From Candidatus Mcinerneyibacteriota bacterium (GTDB lineage: Bacteria > AUK180 > JAQVHJ01), in NCBI GenBank assembly GCA_030630935.1, contig DAOVMD010000053.1, positions 1 through 11,566 on the forward strand: a stretch of 11,566 nucleotides of DNA, written 5' to 3'. This document shows positions 7,301 to 11,566 of the stretch, one piece after another. How positions within the stretch are numbered: the stretch's first letter is position 1; each line of letters begins with the position of its first letter. The position numbers and the translations under genes are program-made. The notes below the pieces were generated by a model that did no database searches, had not been told where the DNA came from, and saw only the letters and a program-made list of their open reading frames with translations.

Positions 7301-10300
7301 TAAAGATAATCTTTCTAAAATTAATCATCAATTGAAGAAAGACATGGATATTATTAAGAGAAGTGAGAACTTACCCGCTGGAGTCATCAAGAGTGTCAGT
7401 ATTTATACAGCACAAAAGAGGAAGATCACGATAGGTGATAAAATGGCAGGTCGGCACGGAAACAAAGGTGTTGTTGCAAAGGTTCTTCCTATTGAAGAGA
7501 TGCCTTATTCAAAAGATGGTACACCTGTCGATATCGTATTGAATCCGCTTGGTGTTCCTTCACGTATGAATATCGGGCAGATCTATGAAACATTATTAAG
7601 TTATGCTGGGTTCATTCTCAATGAGGATTATGAATCCCCTGTCTTTGATGGTGCGTCAGAGAAGGATTTACTGGATTTATTTAAGAAAGCCGGGATCCAG
7701 AAAACTGGTAAAACCACGTTATACGATGGAAGAACCGGAGACGTTTTTGATCAGGATGTTACGGTTGGTGTTATGTATATGATGAAGTTGAACCACCTCG
7801 CAGAGGATAAGGTTCATGCCAGGTCAACTGGTCCATACTCTCTCGTAACACAGCAGCCATTGGGTGGTAAAGCACAGATGGGTGGTCAGCGCTTAGGAGA
7901 GATGGAGGTTTGGGCATTAGAAGCTTATGGCGCAGCATTTACTTTACAAGAAATGCTGACAATTAAGTCTGATGATATTGATGGCCGGTTAAAGGTATTT
8001 GAATCAATTATTAAAGGAGAAAATCCTTCATCGCCCGGTATTCCTGAATCATTCCACGTTCTTGTTAAGGAATTACAAGGGTTATGTTTTGATATTGATT
8101 TAATAAAAGATAAGTCAGACAACCGAAAGTTCAGTGGAATCAAGATTCGCTTAGCTTCACCTGAGAAGATCAGGTCATGGTCTTTTGGAGAAGTTAAGAA
8201 AGCAGAAACAATAAATTATCGTACTTTTAAAGCTGAAAGAGACGGTTTGTTCTGTGAGAGAATTTTTGGACCTACAAAGAACTGGAGATGTCAATGCGGG
8301 AAGTTTAAAGGTAAGAAATTTAAAGGAACCCGTTGTGACCGTTGTGGAGTTGAATTAACAGAAAAGAGTGAGCGTCGTCGAAGAATGGGTCATATTGAGC
8401 TTGCAGAGCCAGTTGCAAATGTCTTATTTTTCCATGGCAGCCTTTCAAATTATATTGGATATCTTCTTGACATGAAAGTTAAGGATATTGAACGATGTAT
8501 ATATTATGAGAATTATATCGTAACAGATCCAGGTAAGACCCCGCTCAAGTATAAGCAGGTTTTCCCTGAAAGATTATACCGGCAGTTCAAAGCAGATTAT
8601 GGTGAGAATTCTTTCCAAGCTTCAATTGGAGCCAGGGGCATCAGGAAATTATTGAGTAAACTTGATATCCCGAAAATGTATAAGGAATTAAGATTACAGA
8701 TCAAGGAATATGAAGAGAAGGAACAGAAGACATTAAAGGATAAGCGAATCATTAAAAAGATGAAGATTGTCAGATCGTTGTATAATTCTGATAATAAACC
8801 CGAGTGGATGATCCTTGATGTTTTACCGGTTATTCCGCCTGACCTAAGACCATTAGTTCCATTAGAAGGTTCCCGGTTTGCAGCTTCAGATTTGAATGAT
8901 TTATATAGAAGAGTAATTAACAGGAATAATAGGTTAAAGAAATTTAAAGAAGCTGAAGTTCCTGATATTATCATTAAGAACGAAAAGAGAATGCTTCAGG
9001 AATCAGTTGATACTTTATTTGATAATGGTCGTCGCGGCAGGGAAGTTTTAGGTTCAAATAAGCGTCCTCTAAAATCACTCTGTGAAATGCTGCGTAGTAA
9101 ACGCGGTCGATTCAGGCAGAACCTATTAGGAAAAAGAGTTGATTATTCCGGTCGAGCAGTTATTGTTGTTAATCCAAAACTAAAGATTTCTGAATGCGGT
9201 TTACCAAAGGAGATTGGTCTTGAGTTATTTGAACCATTTATCAAACATAGAATGAAGGTTTATGACGATAAAAAGATCACCCAGGGTTTAAGGATTATTA
9301 AATATCTTGATGAACAACCTCAGATGTTAACCTTCCTTCAGAAAGAGTTTGAGAGACGCCTTGTTCTATTAAACAGAGCCCCAACTCTTCATAGGTTAGG
9401 GATCCAGGCATTTCAACCAAAACTTGTTCCGGGGAAAGCAATTCACATGCACCCATTAGTATGTGCCGCCTTCAATGCAGACTTTGACGGTGACCAGGTT
9501 GCGGTGCATCTGCCTTTATCGGTGGAAGCTCAACTTGAATCCAGGTTGTTGATGTGGTCAAAAACAAATATCTTATCCTCTTCAAATGGTGAGCCGATTG
9601 TTGTTCCGTCTCAGGATATGATTCTTGGAATTTATTATTTAACCAAGGACGTTGAAGGTGGAGTAAGTAATCCTGTTCCGTATTGTACAATTGAAGAGAT
9701 TGAGCTTGCATATTATCATAAGAACATTACTCTTCACGAGCCTATCAAGTTTGCTTTAAAAAATGGTGACATAATTAAAACCACACCGGGTAGAGTTATT
9801 TTTAATTCAATTTTACCTGAGGAGTTAGGTTTTATAAACAGGACAGTTACAAAAACTTACCTGAAGAAAGTTATCTATAAAGCTTACAAGCTTACTGCTC
9901 GTGAGAAAGTAATCGAAATGCTTGATGAGATTAAGCGTTTAGGATTTAAGTACTCAACAATTGGTGGTATTACTTTTGGATTATTCGATATTGTTATTCC
10001 GCCAGAAAAATATAAGATTTTAAAAGAGACCGAAGTAGTTATTAAGGAAATCAATGACAGTTATCAAAAAGGATTAATCACAGATGTTGAAAGATATAAA
10101 ACTGTTATTGATAAATGGGCCAAGACAAATTATCAAATCCAGGCAAAAATGCTCCAGACCCTGAAGAGAGGTAATCTTGAGGATAAGAGAACCTTATTTA
10201 ATCCTATCTATATTATGTATGATTCAAAAGCAAGAGGTTCAGAGCAGCAGATTAGACAGTTAGCCGGAATGCGTGGTTTGATGGAGAAACCGTCAGGTGA

Positions 10301-11566
10301 GATTATTGAGATTCCTATACAATCCAATTTCCGTGAGGGCTTGAATGTTCTTGAGTACTTTATATCAGCGCATGGTGCTCGAAAAGGACTTGCTGATACT
10401 GCCTTGAAAACTTCTGAATCCGGTTATTTAACCAGACGTCTTGTAGATGTCGCACAGGATTTAATTATTATTGAAGATGATTGCGGAGCGAATACCGGTA
10501 TTGAAGTCACGGAACTTAAACGTGGAGACAAGGTCTATGATGATATATCTTCCAGAATTATTGGGAGATTTCTCTCTGCTGATGTTAAGGATCCAATTTC
10601 AAATAAGAAAATCGCCAAGAAAAATGCTTATGTTGATGAAGATTTGGCAATGAAGATTCAGAAAGCCGGGGTTCGAACAGTTAATGTAAGATCAGTTTTA
10701 ACTTGCCAGACAAATCGCGGAATTTGTCAGAAATGTTATGGTCGGGATCTTGGTACGGGTGACTTGATTGAAATGGGCGAAGCAGTGGGTATTATTGCAG
10801 CCCAGAGTATTGGTGAGCCTGGAACACAGCTGACGATGAGAACATTCCATATCGGTGGTATTACTTCTAAGCGAGTTGAGAAAGATAAAATCGTTGCGAA
10901 TATGCTTACGATTATGAATGGTGGAGTTTATAGGATTGCTGATATCGAAGGGAAATTAGTTCTTGACGGATTTAAGCGCACCGAAAAATTAACCAAGAAG
11001 AAAACTTATAATATTTCTAACGGTGTTTTTTCGATATTCTCAGAGAATTATCCCAAACCAATTATAATTGACTTTAATCCCAATAATGGTTTAATTTCCA
11101 GGATTCACTCTGGAAACAAGAAGGATTATGATAAGGTTGCATTATTAAAGGGAACTGTAAAATACAGACTTCAATATAATAAAAAACCCAATTCAAATAA
11201 TGAAATCCGTAACCTGTCGCGAGATGCGGAGATTATAATCCTTTCTGATCGAGTTAGGGAAAAAGAAATTATTGTTGACCCAAAGACCTCAGAGATTTCT
11301 GTAACCTTTTCCACTTCAGGTGAGAACATTATTCATCCAAAGACAAAAGAGAAGATTTGTCCCAAGGGTCATATAATTGATGCAAGTCGTGCAAATGAAA
11401 TAGTTAAGGCCGGTTTTACTTCTGTCAAGGTTTTTGTAGAATTAGAAAGATATAAAATTCCTTATGGAGCAAAATTAGTGATCAAGAATGGTGCAAAGAT
11501 TTCTAAAAAGACCACAATTGCAGTAAAAACCATGTATTTTGAACCCATTCTTTCAGAAGCAAATGG
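4341..11566 (+). CDS. rpoBC: Fused RNA polymerase beta-beta' subunit (3' end beyond window)
   Basis: One frame with no stop encodes both catalytic subunits of RNA polymerase; 2408 codons are visible. Beta occupies residues 1 to about 1254. It has IVSQLHRSPGV near 157, the rifampicin pocket from Gln461 (QLSQFMDQINPL, HKRRLSALGPGG; Asp467, His477 and Ser482 equal E. coli D516, H526 and S531), a coiled-coil SI2-like insertion before LPAGVIK, GDKMAGRHGNKG with Lys1034 and Lys1042, and KVHARSTGPYSLVTQQPLGG. After a linker of about 13 residues beta' begins at KIRLASPEKIRSWSFGEV. Zinc site 1 is Cys1317, 1319, 1332 and 1335. The Mg-binding NADFDGD is at 1712-1718. Zinc site 2 is Cys2048, 2122, 2129 and 2132, with E. 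coli spacing. The trigger helix has Met2166 and His2170. An enlarged trigger-loop insertion is still running at the window edge. The start at 4341 follows AGGAAG and aligns with other beta N-termini. All catalytic residues seen are intact. Confidence 0.96.
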   Translation, partial: MPNSQKKYIERKSFAGIHTNTEVPNLLLTQFQSYENFLQKNLLPEERKNIGLQSAFKDTFPIFNDSGTLSLEFVSFNLGKLIYGERECKEKGLTYSVPLRLKVMFVIRDIDEVTGEKRIKEIKEEDIYLGDVPLMTARGTFITNGAERVIVSQLHRSPGVTFLEEEGKLDASGQKLFTAKLIPYFGTWLEFSYDTNNILYILIDRKKKFPVTTYLKALGYSVEEIIKIFYDTIVVNISKSSTEYHGWIIAQDVINETTGEIVAEAGMEIDSFYMKRFSLLKIHKVELVDETKVVKYTILNTLQKDTAEGTDSALEQIYKKLRPGYPVSPKLAKDLFENLFFNPKRYSLGKVGRYKLNKKFGIDISEDTMILTREDIISTIAKLTSIDTESEESDDIDHLSNRRVRSVGELAENAIRSGLLKMAKSISDKLNFPDVEELQPYDIIVTKHFTSAINDFFGRGQLSQFMDQINPLAEITHKRRLSALGPGGLHRKRAGFKVRDIHPTHYGRICPIETPEGPNIGLITSLATYAKVNEYGLIETPFKKVTNGKLTTEIFYMTADESDKYIITQATTKVDKNGKIVDKFIYGSKKGETLYVTPKDVQFIDISPTQLVSISSALIPFLEHDDANRALMGSNMQRQSVPLLFPRPPIVGTGMEKIVARDSGMVHLAKRSGKVKYIDATKIIIEPDKKEDEFDNKDIYYLSKFFRSNQDTCINQTPIVELGQKVKKGAVLSNGMSIDSGELALGNNVLVAFMPWEGYNFEDAILISERLLKDEVYTSIHIQVNKTEARMTKLGPEEITRDVPNVNEKQLSKLDEGGIIQVGAYIQPGDILVGKVTPRGETELTGEEKLLKIIFGKKAGDVRNTSLVADQSTKGTVIDVKVFSRNESELDEGSRNQIKRKIQNIKDQVEVDKQRLEKQYIANIQIGIKKIPISKSIKDAEKKILVKKGAFLSITDITTCLTMKIDIGNYFTDLEAVEKIAVLQDKYKDNLSKINHQLKKDMDIIKRSENLPAGVIKSVSIYTAQKRKITIGDKMAGRHGNKGVVAKVLPIEEMPYSKDGTPVDIVLNPLGVPSRMNIGQIYETLLSYAGFILNEDYESPVFDGASEKDLLDLFKKAGIQKTGKTTLYDGRTGDVFDQDVTVGVMYMMKLNHLAEDKVHARSTGPYSLVTQQPLGGKAQMGGQRLGEMEVWALEAYGAAFTLQEMLTIKSDDIDGRLKVFESIIKGENPSSPGIPESFHVLVKELQGLCFDIDLIKDKSDNRKFSGIKIRLASPEKIRSWSFGEVKKAETINYRTFKAERDGLFCERIFGPTKNWRCQCGKFKGKKFKGTRCDRCGVELTEKSERRRRMGHIELAEPVANVLFFHGSLSNYIGYLLDMKVKDIERCIYYENYIVTDPGKTPLKYKQVFPERLYRQFKADYGENSFQASIGARGIRKLLSKLDIPKMYKELRLQIKEYEEKEQKTLKDKRIIKKMKIVRSLYNSDNKPEWMILDVLPVIPPDLRPLVPLEGSRFAASDLNDLYRRVINRNNRLKKFKEAEVPDIIIKNEKRMLQESVDTLFDNGRRGREVLGSNKRPLKSLCEMLRSKRGRFRQNLLGKRVDYSGRAVIVVNPKLKISECGLPKEIGLELFEPFIKHRMKVYDDKKITQGLRIIKYLDEQPQMLTFLQKEFERRLVLLNRAPTLHRLGIQAFQPKLVPGKAIHMHPLVCAAFNADFDGDQVAVHLPLSVEAQLESRLLMWSKTNILSSSNGEPIVVPSQDMILGIYYLTKDVEGGVSNPVPYCTIEEIELAYYHKNITLHEPIKFALKNGDIIKTTPGRVIFNSILPEELGFINRTVTKTYLKKVIYKAYKLTAREKVIEMLDEIKRLGFKYSTIGGITFGLFDIVIPPEKYKILKETEVVIKEINDSYQKGLITDVERYKTVIDKWAKTNYQIQAKMLQTLKRGNLEDKRTLFNPIYIMYDSKARGSEQQIRQLAGMRGLMEKPSGEIIEIPIQSNFREGLNVLEYFISAHGARKGLADTALKTSESGYLTRRLVDVAQDLIIIEDDCGANTGIEVTELKRGDKVYDDISSRIIGRFLSADVKDPISNKKIAKKNAYVDEDLAMKIQKAGVRTVNVRSVLTCQTNRGICQKCYGRDLGTGDLIEMGEAVGIIAAQSIGEPGTQLTMRTFHIGGITSKRVEKDKIVANMLTIMNGGVYRIADIEGKLVLDGFKRTEKLTKKKTYNISNGVFSIFSENYPKPIIIDFNPNNGLISRIHSGNKKDYDKVALLKGTVKYRLQYNKKPNSNNEIRNLSRDAEIIILSDRVREKEIIVDPKTSEISVTFSTSGENIIHPKTKEKICPKGHIIDASRANEIVKAGFTSVKVFVELERYKIPYGAKLVIKNGAKISKKTTIAVKTMYFEPILSEAN
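8103..8141 (+). other. Beta-beta' fusion linker within rpoBC
   Basis: Beta-type sequence ends with IPESFHVLVKELQGL and FDIDL (last codon 8100-8102). That is where E. coli beta ends a few residues later. Beta'-type sequence begins at KIRLASP (8142 on), equivalent to roughly residue 21 of E. coli beta'. Only 13 residues, IKDKSDNRKFSGI, lie between. The normal acidic beta tail and the first 15 to 20 residues of beta' are missing or remodelled. There is no in-frame ATG, and no ribosome binding site paired with a start, near the junction. Beta' therefore cannot be made separately from here. Confidence 0.92.
10860..11566 (+). other. Large insertion in the beta' trigger loop (SI3-like, continues past window)
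   Basis: After the first trigger helix (TMRTFHIGG, ending 10859) the chain does not return to the second helix, recognisable by a GLPRV..LFEAR motif, within the remaining 235 residues. E. coli has an insertion here, SI3, made of sandwich-barrel hybrid motifs. The segment YKIPYGAKL at 11451-11477 resembles E. coli YKVPYGAVL inside SI3, but lies about 202 residues after the trigger His here against about 61 in E. coli. Roughly 140 extra residues therefore seem to be present before that point. The sequence is Lys/Ile/Asn-rich with strand-like segments and no catalytic motif. Confidence 0.7.

Noticed and set aside
8013-8043. Ribosome-binding-like AAAGGAGA near the end of beta as a possible start for separate beta'
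   Set aside because: No ATG, GTG or TTG in the beta' frame follows at a usable distance, and the motif simply encodes part of the conserved beta sequence before IPESF.
8084-8092. ATG close to the beta-beta' junction as a beta' start
   Set aside because: It is out of frame with beta' and reaches TGA two codons later.
7925-9711. Antisense frames at 7925-8143, 8597-8974 and 9472-9711
   Set aside because: They lie opposite highly conserved polymerase sequence and show no recognisable protein features.

Overview
The window is a stretch of the conserved bacterial translation/transcription superoperon, all on the + strand. The order is tuf (3' part), rpmG, tRNA-Trp, secE, nusG, rplK, rplA, rplJ, rplL, then one very long reading frame holding both large RNA polymerase subunits. 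The DNA is AT-rich and the genes are tightly packed, with gaps of a few bases to about 30. The exceptions are the tRNA spacer and a 158-base leader before the polymerase gene. No mobile element, CRISPR array or accessory gene is visible, and no stretch above 300 bases lacks a gene.

Region by region: 1-480 is the C-terminal part of EF-Tu. Positions 493-963 carry ribosomal protein L33, a tRNA-Trp with encoded CCA, and the SecE translocase subunit. Positions 974-2068 carry NusG with a long acidic N-terminal extension built on four tandem 99-base repeats. Positions 2090-4182 carry L11, L1, L10 and L7/L12. Positions 4183-4340 hold a perfect 14-bp hairpin, a promoter-like element and a 14-base palindrome overlapping the ribosome binding site. 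Position 4341 to the window end is a continuous rpoB-rpoC fusion of at least 2408 codons, open at the right edge. Beta runs into beta' through a linker of about 13 residues, with no stop codon, no beta' start and no ribosome binding site at the junction.

The organism is a bacterium. The polymerase has a beta insertion resembling E. coli SI2 and a large insertion in the beta' trigger loop resembling SI3. Both point to a Gram-negative-type lineage rather than Firmicutes or Actinobacteria. Natural rpoBC fusions are established for Helicobacter relatives and Wolbachia, but these proteins do not look like close relatives of either. A deep-branching or host-associated candidate lineage (for example Dependentiae) is a low-confidence guess that a tree of the ribosomal proteins would settle.

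The genes make the elongation factor, ribosomal stalk and L1-arm proteins, a translocon subunit, and RNA polymerase with its NusG partner. What stands out is not a foreign system but three departures in the transcription machinery: the beta-beta' fusion, a repeat-bearing acidic arm on NusG, and an enlarged trigger-loop insertion. All three concern the same elongation complex.
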